Source: an uncultured Lachnospiraceae bacterium
GTDB lineage: Bacteria; Bacillota_A; Clostridia; Lachnospirales; Lachnospiraceae
Direction: 5' to 3'
Assembly (NCBI GenBank): GCA_949957035.1
Contig: CATLIP010000177.1
Location: 1 to 5,345, forward strand
DNA length: 5,345 nucleotides
Shown: positions 1 to 5,345 of the stretch, piece by piece
Layout of the letters: every line of letters starts with the position of its first letter
How positions within the stretch are numbered: position 1 is the first letter of the stretch
The notes under the pieces: model-generated
Told to the model about the DNA's origin: nothing
The model's database searches: none
Seen by the model: the letters and a program-made list of their open reading frames with translations, nothing else
Translations under genes and position numbers: made by a program

Positions 1-14
1 AGATGTTTTCGATG

Positions 15-229
15 CTAGTACACCGAATAATAAGTAACCAGCCATATAACTTGTCTGATTTTCCATCTGCGTCGTTGGTCTACACTCCGTTTCGGTCCGC
101 GCTAAACGTGTGTCGCTGGCACACAGCGCCGTCAATCGGCGTAGCGCCCACTACGCCTCATTCCTCCGCCTTGCATATGAAAAATCATCCTGCGTTATAT
201 GGCTAGGAACTTATTTTTCGGTGTACTAG
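15..229. repeat. Palindromic MITE-like element
   Basis: Bases 15-50 and the reverse complement of 194-229 match at 32 of 36 positions without gaps. Both arms begin CTAGTACACCGAA and end AGCCATATAAC. Pairing resumes further in: 56-70 against the reverse complement of 173-187 matches at 13 of 15, with a one-base length difference between. The middle, 71-172, is more GC-rich and holds two small hairpins (114-128 and 138-157). The whole can fold into one long branched cruciform or RNA hairpin. This architecture is typical of small non-autonomous miniature inverted-repeat elements or dispersed palindromic repeats in Clostridia. No transposase and no clear target-site duplication is visible. An open frame across 3-206 has no recognisable content and no ribosome binding site, so I do not call it a gene. 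Copy number in the host genome is unknown. Confidence 0.65.
114..157. repeat. Two hairpins in the centre of the palindromic element
   Basis: The first is CGCTG/CAGCG (114-118 with 124-128, five-base loop). The second is GGCGTAG/CTACGCC (138-144 with 151-157, six-base loop CGCCCA). They form the side branches of the larger fold. An alternative pairing, GTGTG (108-112) with CACAC (120-124), competes with the first. No function is assigned. Confidence 0.55.
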
Positions 230-236
230 TACAGCG

Positions 237-260
237 AATGGGCTATTGAGATAGCCCATT
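237..260 (-). terminator. Hairpin after the AAA/PD-(D/E)XK gene, weak terminator candidate
   Basis: AATGGGCTA (237-245) pairs perfectly with TAGCCCATT (252-260) around a six-base loop. It begins two bases past the stop codon of the minus-strand gene, the expected place for its terminator. Read on the minus strand, however, the stem is followed by CGCTGTACTAG and not a run of T, so intrinsic termination is doubtful. It may instead protect the mRNA 3' end, or act together with the larger palindrome just beyond it. Confidence 0.45.
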
Positions 261-262
261 TA

Positions 263-1897
263 TCAGTCCTTTTGTAATGCATTACGTAATACTTCGACTT
301 TACAGGTATGCACTTTTGTTTTTTTGTCGTAAGCTATTCCTACCCCCAGAATCCGGCCGGTATATTTTGGCAGTTCCCCAACCTTCCCCTCGAACTTCAG
401 CGAATATTTTTTATCTTTAATCTGGCGGATTGCTTCATCGGCTGTATGGTTTACTTTTAACTCAAGAATGATACAGTCCGCTTTTTTGTCAATCTCGGGA
501 TAAAAAATAAAATCTACATATCCAATTCCAGCCCTATCCTCCCGCTCAATCCGGTAGAAATCCCTTGCTGCAAGATATACCAGATTCACGATGGCTGTCA
601 AATCGGTTTCATTGCTGTAGTTCAAAAGCGGAGTCTCCGTATTATGTGCAAGCTCTAATATCTCGAGCATAGCGGAAGTGTCCCCTAAAAGAGTTGCCTG
701 AAGCATTTTTTCAGATGCTTGTGCCAGTTGGTGTACATAGCCAAGGGAGGGTTCTTTGCGTAGCATATCGTCGAAACGTTCCAGCAACTCATGATTGGGG
801 ATTCTGACACGTCCTTTTTCAAAACTCAAAAAACCATATACGGTCATTGCTGAAAATATTTCGTCTTTTGTGGTAAGGTTCATAGAGGTTGCGGCATATT
901 CATGTACTTTTGCAGGAACACAGGCGCCGGAAACCATTCGGGCAAGATCGTCGCGCAGGGCGTCCGTATTATGGTCGATATAGTAATAGATTTCATCATA
1001 TGGACCTGCACTGGTCCAGTAATTGCCCAGATTGTTATTGGTCAGCGCAGCTACAACAGAACGTGGATTATAAACACGCTGCCCTGATTTTGCAGAATAT
1101 CCGTCATACCATGCCCTTAGGCCGTCCCTCGTAATATTTGGCTCTTTTTGGTTACTTAAATATCTCTTATAGAGCAGGTCAACTTCCGATTCCGTAAAGC
1201 CGAAAGCATTGCCGAACATTTCCTCTGACGCCATAGTATATTCCAAAAACATGTTTAGTTCGGAACCGCTGGAATATTTTGCAATGGGAAGGATACCTGT
1301 CATGTAGACTAAATCGACGTAGGGCTGGTCCTTTAACAGATTGCTTAAAAAGTCAATGTATTTGGCTTTATCTTTTTCTGTGATAAAATCTCTGTGGAAA
1401 ATAAAATCCCACTCATCCAGAACGAAGATAAAGTGTGCAAAAGGATCTGCTTGATAGACTGCTTTCAGGGCGTCCCATACGGCATCCTCCGGATCTGGTT
1501 TCACATTGGGATAAATGGCTGTCAAGTCCTCCATTATTTTTCGCTCAATACGGCTGATGTACTGGTCATAATTGTCACACCGCCTTGGGAGACGGTTGAA
1601 AGAGATGGATATTACAGCATGTTGGTTTACGTGTTCGGAGTAAAAAGGTGAACCTGCAATATCCAAATGGTCAAAAATGTCCCGGGAAGCACAGCTTCTT
1701 GAGAAAAAAGCGGAAATCATGTTCGCTGTGACGGATTTCCCGAAACGGCGGGGTCTTGTAATGCAGATATATTTTTCTGTGGTGTTCGCCCGCGGGATGA
1801 TTTCAGCCAATATTGCGGATTTGTCAACAAAATAAGGACTATTGTAAACTGCTGTGTATGCCGTCAGAGCATCTGGGCTGTCCAGATAATTTCCCAT
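263..1897 (-). CDS. AAA-ATPase-like / PD-(D/E)XK nuclease-superfamily protein
   Basis: This 544-residue protein has the two-part layout of the AAA-ATPase-like (PF09820 type) plus C-terminal PD-(D/E)XK (PF08011 type) family, a group of unknown cellular role. Residues 18-30 carry the family-typical YFVDKS segment. RPRRFGKS (48-55) is the short Walker A variant of the family, and FIFVLDEWD (156-164) is Walker B. TGILPI (200-205) sits where a sensor strand is expected. WYDGY (263-267) and VYNP (275-278) are further family motifs. The C-terminal nuclease-like core shows D462 (GYVDFIFYP), E479 and K481 (ILELKV), then Q492 and Y498 ([10 protein letters not shown]), so the catalytic set looks intact. 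The start is supported by GGAGG eight bases upstream of ATG. Length is normal for the family. It is transcribed alone, divergently from the muramidase gene, and ends close to the palindromic element. The family is often multi-copy in Lachnospiraceae and Bacteroidetes. A nucleic-acid-directed or defence-like role is conjecture. Confidence 0.9.
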   Translation of the reverse strand: MGNYLDSPDALTAYTAVYNSPYFVDKSAILAEIIPRANTTEKYICITRPRRFGKSVTANMISAFFSRSCASRDIFDHLDIAGSPFYSEHVNQHAVISISFNRLPRRCDNYDQYISRIERKIMEDLTAIYPNVKPDPEDAVWDALKAVYQADPFAHFIFVLDEWDFIFHRDFITEKDKAKYIDFLSNLLKDQPYVDLVYMTGILPIAKYSSGSELNMFLEYTMASEEMFGNAFGFTESEVDLLYKRYLSNQKEPNITRDGLRAWYDGYSAKSGQRVYNPRSVVAALTNNNLGNYWTSAGPYDEIYYYIDHNTDALRDDLARMVSGACVPAKVHEYAATSMNLTTKDEIFSAMTVYGFLSFEKGRVRIPNHELLERFDDMLRKEPSLGYVHQLAQASEKMLQATLLGDTSAMLEILELAHNTETPLLNYSNETDLTAIVNLVYLAARDFYRIEREDRAGIGYVDFIFYPEIDKKADCIILELKVNHTADEAIRQIKDKKYSLKFEGKVGELPKYTGRILGVGIAYDKKTKVHTCKVEVLRNALQKD

Positions 1898-1938
1898 ATA
1901 GTACGCCTCCTAGTATTGAAATTTTTGCGGGTCCCAAA

Positions 1939-1950
1939 GTCATATATGAC
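1939..1950. promoter_or_regulatory. Perfect 12-bp palindrome in the divergent intergenic region
   Basis: GTCATATATGAC is its own reverse complement. It lies just downstream of the predicted minus-strand transcription start, inside the leader of the AAA/PD-(D/E)XK gene. The flanks AAA and CTTT extend the symmetry imperfectly. Position and symmetry fit an operator for a dimeric repressor, but the regulator is unknown and AT-rich palindromes of this size can arise by chance. Confidence 0.3.
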
Positions 1951-1967
1951 CTTTTTGCCCTAGCATC

Positions 1968-1995
1968 ATTTTATCATATTCTTAAATGGAATCAA
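1968..1995 (-). promoter_or_regulatory. Candidate promoter of the AAA/PD-(D/E)XK gene
   Basis: Read on the minus strand, TTGATT (1995-1990), a 16-base spacer and TAAAAT (1973-1968) make a fair sigma-A type promoter. It would give a leader of about 60 bases before the GGAGG site at 1910-1906. The stretch is AT-rich, as expected. The -35 box is only a partial match. Confidence 0.4.
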
Positions 1996-2082
1996 AGCCG
2001 GAAATCTGTGCATTTCATATTTGTTTTGGAACTTGCGGTCAGCTTCCTTCATAGAATGTATAGTGAAGGGAGCGATTTTTCT

Positions 2083-3075
2083 ATGAGTATGAATGGAATT
2101 GACATCAGCAGATGGCAGGCAGGAATCGACCTGGCGGCAGTGCCATGCGAGTTTGTGGTCATAAAAGCGACAGAAGGGACTACTTACGTGAATCCATACT
2201 GTGACCAGCATTTCAGTCAGGCGGCGGGACTTGGAAAAAAGCTGGGGGTCTATCATTTCGCAGGCGGCGGAAATGCAGCCGCGGAAGCCGAGTATTTTGT
2301 CAACAATATTAGAGGATACATCGGGCGGGCGATGCTGGTGCTGGATTTTGAGATACAGAATATGGCGAACGGGGCGGCCTGGTCGAAGCAGTGGCTTGAC
2401 AGGGTCTTCGAGCTGACCAAGGTAAAACCGGTGATTTATATGAGTAATTATATGGCGAATCATTTGGATTGGAGCAGTGTAGCAAAGGCGGGATATCCGT
2501 TATGGAACGCCTATTACTATGCTTATGGGACTCCGATGGGTTATAATCCGAATGCGCCTTTGCCGGAAGGACTTGGGGCGTGGGGGAAGGCGCTGTTGTA
2601 TCAGTATACTTCCGAGGGAAGGCTTGCGGGGTATAACGGGTATCTGGATCTTGACGTATTTTATGGAAACCCTGATGATTGGGATCGTTATGTAAGAGTA
2701 AAGGGAACGGATGACCCGGCGCCGCAGCCAAATCCAACGCCGCAGCCTGGCCCAGCGCCGCAGCCCACAATTACCTACAGGATACAGCCCGGAGATACGC
2801 TTGGCCATATTGCTGCAAGATATGGAACGACAGTGTCGGCGCTGGCACAGCTAAACGGGATTGCGAACCCCAACCGCATCTATGCAGGGCAGGTAATAAG
2901 GATTCCTGTGGGTTCGACTCATCCAGTAGAGCCGACCTATTATGTGGTAAGACGCGGGGATACTCTGGGCGGGATTGCAAGAAGATTTGGCACGACATAC
3001 CAGAGGCTGGCGCAGCTAAACGGAATACGGAATCCTAATTTAATTTATGTGGGGCAGAGGTTACGGATTCATTAA
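2083..3075 (+). CDS. GH25 muramidase (lysozyme) with two C-terminal LysM repeats
   Basis: The 330-residue product should cleave the beta-1,4 bond between N-acetylmuramic acid and N-acetylglucosamine in peptidoglycan. The GH25 domain spans about residues 3-205: GIDISRWQ with D7, FVVIKATEG (24-32), GVYHF (55-59), the catalytic VLDFE with D88 and E90, and LDLD (188-191). A Pro/Gln/Ala linker (212-228) leads to LysM 1 (about 231-275) and LysM 2 (about 286-329), each with a GDTL core and an LNGI..PN..Y.GQ..RI ending. LysM repeats bind glycan chains. The start is ATG 2083, ten bases after AAGGGAG (2066-2072). The frame stays open upstream to 1813, but that part overlaps the divergent gene, and ATG 2056 lacks a ribosome binding site. 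No signal peptide or membrane segment is visible, so release would need lysis, a holin or a non-classical route. No phage genes adjoin. It is probably monocistronic, since a hairpin follows. Confidence 0.93.
   Translation: MSMNGIDISRWQAGIDLAAVPCEFVVIKATEGTTYVNPYCDQHFSQAAGLGKKLGVYHFAGGGNAAAEAEYFVNNIRGYIGRAMLVLDFEIQNMANGAAWSKQWLDRVFELTKVKPVIYMSNYMANHLDWSSVAKAGYPLWNAYYYAYGTPMGYNPNAPLPEGLGAWGKALLYQYTSEGRLAGYNGYLDLDVFYGNPDDWDRYVRVKGTDDPAPQPNPTPQPGPAPQPTITYRIQPGDTLGHIAARYGTTVSALAQLNGIANPNRIYAGQVIRIPVGSTHPVEPTYYVVRRGDTLGGIARRFGTTYQRLAQLNGIRNPNLIYVGQRLRIH
2720..2765 (+). repeat. 18-bp-period repeat coding for the Pro-rich linker
   Basis: CGCCGCAGCC occurs at 2720-2729, 2738-2747 and 2756-2765, exactly 18 bases apart, and encodes a recurring APQP/TPQP pattern between the GH25 and LysM domains. 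Near-identical units can expand or contract by slippage in steps of six residues. Confidence 0.75.
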
Positions 3076-3079
3076 CAGT

Positions 3080-3117
3080 AAGGGCATAGTGATATTTCAG
3101 GATATTGCTATGCCCTT
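3080..3117 (+). terminator. Hairpin terminator after the muramidase gene
   Basis: AAGGGCATAG (3080-3089) pairs perfectly with CTATGCCCTT (3108-3117). The stem continues through two G-U pairs and ATAT/ATAT to a six-base loop, TTCAGG, giving about 16 paired positions. It begins five bases after the stop codon. The following tract, TGTATG, is poor in T, so efficiency is uncertain, but position and stability favour a transcription end between this gene and the regulator operon. Confidence 0.6.
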
Positions 3118-3180
3118 TGTATGCGCAGACCCGTTTTACTGCAATTCTCCAAATCGGAGAGCCATTCTTCCATTTGGGGA

Positions 3181-3209
3181 TTGAACCGCCGGCAGGAATA
3201 TCATATAGT
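3181..3209 (+). promoter_or_regulatory. Sigma-A type promoter of the regulator-ABC operon
   Basis: TTGAAC (3181-3186), a 17-base spacer and TATAGT (3204-3209) match the housekeeping consensus well at ideal spacing. Transcription should begin near 3216, leaving a leader of about 37 bases. It lies between the upstream hairpin and the ribosome binding site AGGAGG (3239-3244), which itself decides the start codon at 3253. Confidence 0.65.
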
Positions 3210-3213
3210 TTTA

Positions 3214-3235
3214 ACAGCAGGAATGAGTCTGCTGT
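3214..3235 (+). promoter_or_regulatory. Inverted repeat at the operon start, possible operator
   Basis: ACAGCAG (3214-3220) and CTGCTGT (3229-3235) form a perfect seven-base dyad around eight bases. It overlaps the predicted transcription start and ends three bases before AGGAGG. It could be the operator through which the XRE protein represses its own operon, or an mRNA hairpin affecting translation. A smaller dyad, TCTCC/GGAGA, lies upstream of the -35 box (3146-3160). Neither is proven. Confidence 0.4.
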
Positions 3236-3252
3236 GTCAGGAGGGAAAGACA

Positions 3253-4056
3253 ATGGATCAGATGAAAATCGGCAAATTTATTGCAAGTATGAGAAAGAAG
3301 CAAGGGCTGTCACAGAAACAACTTGCAGAGCGGATTGATGTCACGGATAAGACCATATCAAAGTGGGAGACTGGGAACAGGCTGCCGGATGCGTCGATTC
3401 TTCTGAGGCTCAGTCAGGAATTGCAGATTGATGTCAATGAATTGTTGGCAGGCGAAGCATTTTCGTCAGAAGAGTTTTCGGCGGAAGAATATGTGCAAAA
3501 ATCAGAGAGCAATCTGGTGGAATTGGTGGACAGGCTCAATGAGAACGAAAAAAAGAGAAAGGGCAGAGGGATTGGCACGGCGGCAGGTATCCTGTGTATC
3601 GCGTTTGCTTTTGCAGGGGTGCTTGAATCCAGCCTGCCAATGGGAAAAATCTCTGACATTTTCGATTTGCCCACATTGTGTTATCTGTCCGGATTAAAAT
3701 TTCTGATCTTGGCCATTTCCGGAAGGTTCCATGATTACTTGAATGCATGGAGGATCTGTCTGCCGAAAACGAAATTGTCAGGCAAAGAGATGGATGCCTC
3801 CATACAAGCCGTCAAGTATGCCGGCGCGTTATCATTGTCGGTAGGAGGCATTATCACGTCAATCGGATTATTTTCCCTGCTGAATTATCTGAATGTGGGC
3901 TATGTAAGCGACCTTACGATGATTGGACCTGCCTTAGCCCAGATTGTGTTGGCCATATTCTATACGGCAATCGCAGAGACAGCCTATGTGATTCTGCTCT
4001 TCCGGATAAAACGGATGACGAGGAATGAAAGGAGACAGGAATGGGGAAATTATTAG
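3253..4056 (+). CDS. XRE-family regulator with MotA/ExbB-like membrane domain
   Basis: The 267-residue protein begins with a clear XRE/Cro-CI helix-turn-helix at about residues 5-65 (GLSQKQLAERIDV, then TDKTISKWETGNRLPD). An acidic linker with a probable helix follows (68-103). Four hydrophobic segments come next: about 107-124, 142-157, 190-213 and 224-250. The motif DLPTLCYLSGLKFL (138-151) and the segment IGPALAQIVLAIFYTAIAE (224-242) resemble conserved parts of MotA/TolQ/ExbB proton-channel subunits. The loop between segments 2 and 3 is only about 30 residues, far shorter than in MotA. The DNA-binding part would act at the membrane, presumably on its own operon. ATG 3253 is chosen because AGGAGG sits eight bases upstream and the helix-turn-helix starts at once; an in-frame ATG at 3121 falls before the promoter. 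The last 16 bases overlap the ABC ATPase gene, implying translational coupling. Membrane-anchored XRE regulators beside ABC exporters are known in Firmicutes. The MotA resemblance is my reading. Confidence 0.85.
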   Translation: MDQMKIGKFIASMRKKQGLSQKQLAERIDVTDKTISKWETGNRLPDASILLRLSQELQIDVNELLAGEAFSSEEFSAEEYVQKSESNLVELVDRLNENEKKRKGRGIGTAAGILCIAFAFAGVLESSLPMGKISDIFDLPTLCYLSGLKFLILAISGRFHDYLNAWRICLPKTKLSGKEMDASIQAVKYAGALSLSVGGIITSIGLFSLLNYLNVGYVSDLTMIGPALAQIVLAIFYTAIAETAYVILLFRIKRMTRNERRQEWGNY

Positions 4057-4826
4057 AAGTAAAGAACCTGACAAAAGTGTACTGCGAGGGTACAGCCCAA
4101 AATAGGGTTGTGGACGGCGTCAACCTGGAAGTTGACGAGGGAGAATTTGTTGTACTCATGGGAGCATCCGGTTCCGGAAAGACGAGCCTTTTGCACCTGA
4201 TTGCGGGGATTGATAGCTTTGATGAGGGGACGGTAAGATATATGATGTGTGGCGGGCTCCACTCCGGGGATGCTCAAGCTTACGCCAAAATGCACGATTT
4301 CAGCCAAATGAACGAAAAGGCAAAATCTGCGTTCCGGAGGGAAAACATAGGGATCGTATTTCAGCAGCAATGCCTGATTCCGGATCTTACCGTCTATGAA
4401 AATATCATGCTGCCAATGATGCTTGCCCGGCGGATGGCAGAAAAGGAAAGGATATTCAGTCTGTGCAGCCAGTTCGGGTTAAAGGAGCATATGAAAAAAT
4501 ATCCGTCCCAGCTTTCCGGTGGGCAGCAGCAAAGAGCGGCGATTCTTCGTTCTGTCATAAATAAACCGCCGCTCCTGTTGTGTGACGAACCCACAGGGAG
4601 CCTGAATTCTGCCCAGACGGAGCTGGTCATGGATCTGCTGGATGAATTGCACCAAGAGGGGCAGACGGTGATTCTTGTCACCCATGACAGGAAGGTTGCT
4701 GTCAGGGGGAACAGGGTAATCTATATTGAAGACGGGCGTGTGGCAGGAGAATTAAAGTTAGGGGAGGAAAAGCCTGCAGGAAACGGGAAGGAGCTTATGG
4801 ACTTCCTTACAGAAAGAGGGTGGTAA
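4041..4826 (+). CDS. ABC transporter ATP-binding protein, LolD/MacB/FtsE-like class
   Basis: The 261-residue cytoplasmic ATPase should power an FtsX-type permease, by family analogy in peptide or lipid export or antimicrobial resistance. Visible motifs: Walker A GASGSGKTS (41-49), Q-loop VFQQQ (106-110) followed by LTVYENIMLPMML, signature LSGGQQQR (158-165), Walker B LLLCDEP (178-184), D-loop-like GSLNS (186-190) and H-loop VTHD (213-216). All catalytic residues are present. Between GTV (63-65) and FRRENIG (98-104) the protein is about 14 residues longer than is usual here, with an insertion around 67-85. ATG 4041 is preceded by AAGGAG at six bases (4029-4034), lying inside the regulator gene, and the two genes overlap by 16 bp. 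The permease frame starts one base after its stop. The order regulator-ATPase-permease suggests an autoregulated export module. The substrate cannot be told from sequence. Confidence 0.93.
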   Translation: MGKLLEVKNLTKVYCEGTAQNRVVDGVNLEVDEGEFVVLMGASGSGKTSLLHLIAGIDSFDEGTVRYMMCGGLHSGDAQAYAKMHDFSQMNEKAKSAFRRENIGIVFQQQCLIPDLTVYENIMLPMMLARRMAEKERIFSLCSQFGLKEHMKKYPSQLSGGQQQRAAILRSVINKPPLLLCDEPTGSLNSAQTELVMDLLDELHQEGQTVILVTHDRKVAVRGNRVIYIEDGRVAGELKLGEEKPAGNGKELMDFLTERGW

Positions 4827-4827
4827 T

Positions 4828-5307
4828 TTGAAAGCGAGTATCATGTGTGGGATGGCAAAGCTGAAAAGAAGGAAAATCCCGAATCTTTTGTTAGGAATCT
4901 GCATTCTGGTTACGGCAGCCTTATTGGTCAATGCGTTTGTTTTCCTGAGAGAATTAGATGCAATCTTTGACAGGGCATATGAGGGTATGGAAGGGGCGCA
5001 GATGTGCTGCCTGTGGAGCAAGGGCGTGGTGTCATGCGAGGATGTCAGGCAGTATATGGAGACATCGGAGGGGCTTAATTATCAGATTACAGAAAATACG
5101 AAGACCATAGACTATGTGGAAAAAGACGGCGTAAAATTAAGCAACGGCATATTGTTAGAACTGCCGGAAACGCTCCCGGGGGGACAAGGCTCACAAGAAG
5201 TCAGGGAAGAAGGCGGCGAAGGATTGCTCTCGCCTAAGATATTAGACGGTCCCAAAGTGGAGATGCCGGGAGAGGGTGAGATTTGGATTACCACAAAAAC
5301 CTGCTAA
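4828..5307 (+). pseudogene. Truncated FtsX-type ABC permease, N-terminal fragment
   Basis: This frame encodes 159 residues. A basic N-terminus (KLKRRK, about 11-16) is followed by one strong membrane helix, LLLGICILVTAALLVNAFVF (about 20-39), then a soluble extracytoplasmic-type stretch with a Gly/Glu-rich part and a GEIWITT ending. The beginning matches the usual start of FtsX/MacB-like permeases, which run to several hundred residues with at least four helices; here only the first helix and part of the large outer domain remain. The start is TTG 4828, with AGAGGG seven bases upstream and only one base after the ATPase stop. The next in-frame ATG, 4843, is too far from a ribosome binding site. 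The stop codon lies within the stem of a strong terminator, so the break is likely a deletion or insertion junction near 5290-5307. The remainder could lie beyond the window. Assignment as a permease rests largely on context plus this N-terminus. Confidence 0.65.
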
Positions 5308-5337
5308 CAAAAGTCAAGACTTTTTAGCAGGTTTTTT
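5295..5337 (+). terminator. Strong rho-independent terminator, possibly bidirectional
   Basis: AAAAACCTGCTAA (5295-5307) pairs perfectly with TTAGCAGGTTTTT (5324-5336), and the loop region adds AAAGT/ACTTT. The plus strand ends in GGTTTTTT, a good U-tract. The minus strand also ends in GGTTTTTG, so it may serve a convergent gene beyond the window. It swallows the last codons and the stop of the permease fragment, which is abnormal for an intact gene. Confidence 0.85.
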
Positions 5338-5345
5338 AATGAATT

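Noticed and set aside
3..206. 67-residue open frame across the palindromic element
   Set aside because: It has no ribosome binding site and no recognisable domain, and it lies entirely within inverted-repeat DNA, so the openness is explained by the element.
1955..1982. Possible plus-strand promoter for the muramidase (TTGCCC, 16 bases, TATTCT)
   Set aside because: Both boxes are poor matches and overlap the better minus-strand promoter. No convincing promoter for the muramidase could be picked out by eye.
1813..2082. Upstream extension of the muramidase reading frame
   Set aside because: It overlaps the start of the divergent gene and its promoter. The GH25 domain begins directly at ATG 2083, which has a ribosome binding site, and ATG 2056 has none.
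1966..2463. 165-residue minus-strand frame opposite the muramidase
   Set aside because: It is an antisense shadow of a well-supported gene, with no motif of its own and no ribosome binding site.
2720..2765. CRISPR-like short repeats
   Set aside because: The 18-bp period lies in frame inside a Pro-rich linker with no unique spacers, so it is a coding repeat.
3121..3252. Upstream extension of the XRE regulator frame
   Set aside because: It begins before the likely promoter and has no domain content, while AGGAGG at 3239-3244 clearly serves ATG 3253.

Overview
The window looks like chromosomal DNA from a gut-type Firmicute, most likely Lachnospiraceae or another Clostridia. This rests on strong AGGAGG-type ribosome binding sites, moderate GC content, a LysM-tailed GH25 muramidase, an AAA-ATPase-like/PD-(D/E)XK protein of a family expanded in such genomes, and an XRE regulator + ABC ATPase + FtsX-type permease cassette. 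The assignment is inference; no rRNA or tRNA marker is present.

Layout. Bases 1-236 hold no believable gene but form a roughly 215-bp palindromic element: imperfect inverted arms at 15-50 and 194-229, with further inner pairing and two small hairpins near the middle. It resembles a MITE or other dispersed palindromic repeat. A short hairpin (237-260) separates it from the 3' end of a minus-strand gene (263-1897) that encodes a 544-residue AAA-ATPase-like/PD-(D/E)XK protein. A divergent intergenic region (1898-2082) carries a minus-strand promoter candidate and a perfect 12-bp palindrome. On the plus strand, 2083-3075 encodes a 330-residue GH25 muramidase with a Pro-rich linker and two LysM repeats, followed by a terminator-like hairpin at 3080-3117.

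The last third is one operon. A good sigma-A type promoter (3181-3209) and a dyad near the predicted transcription start precede a 267-residue protein with an N-terminal XRE helix-turn-helix and four C-terminal membrane segments. I read those segments as resembling the MotA/TolQ/ExbB proton-channel fold. Its gene overlaps by 16 bp an ABC transporter ATPase of the LolD/MacB/FtsE-like export class (4041-4826). One base after that stop, a TTG-initiated reading frame encodes only the N-terminal part of a probable FtsX-type permease. It stops at 5307 inside the stem of a strong rho-independent terminator, so the permease looks truncated.

Functional reading (inference). The regulator, ATPase and permease resemble the regulator-plus-exporter modules that Firmicutes use for envelope stress or antimicrobial-peptide response, but here sensing could be done by the membrane domain of the regulator itself. 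With the permease cut short the exporter may be non-functional, unless a second permease lies beyond the window. The muramidase and the AAA/PD-(D/E)XK gene are separate units with their own signals. The most unusual item is the XRE + MotA-like fusion. The palindromic element and the truncated permease with its terminator are the next most useful things to check.
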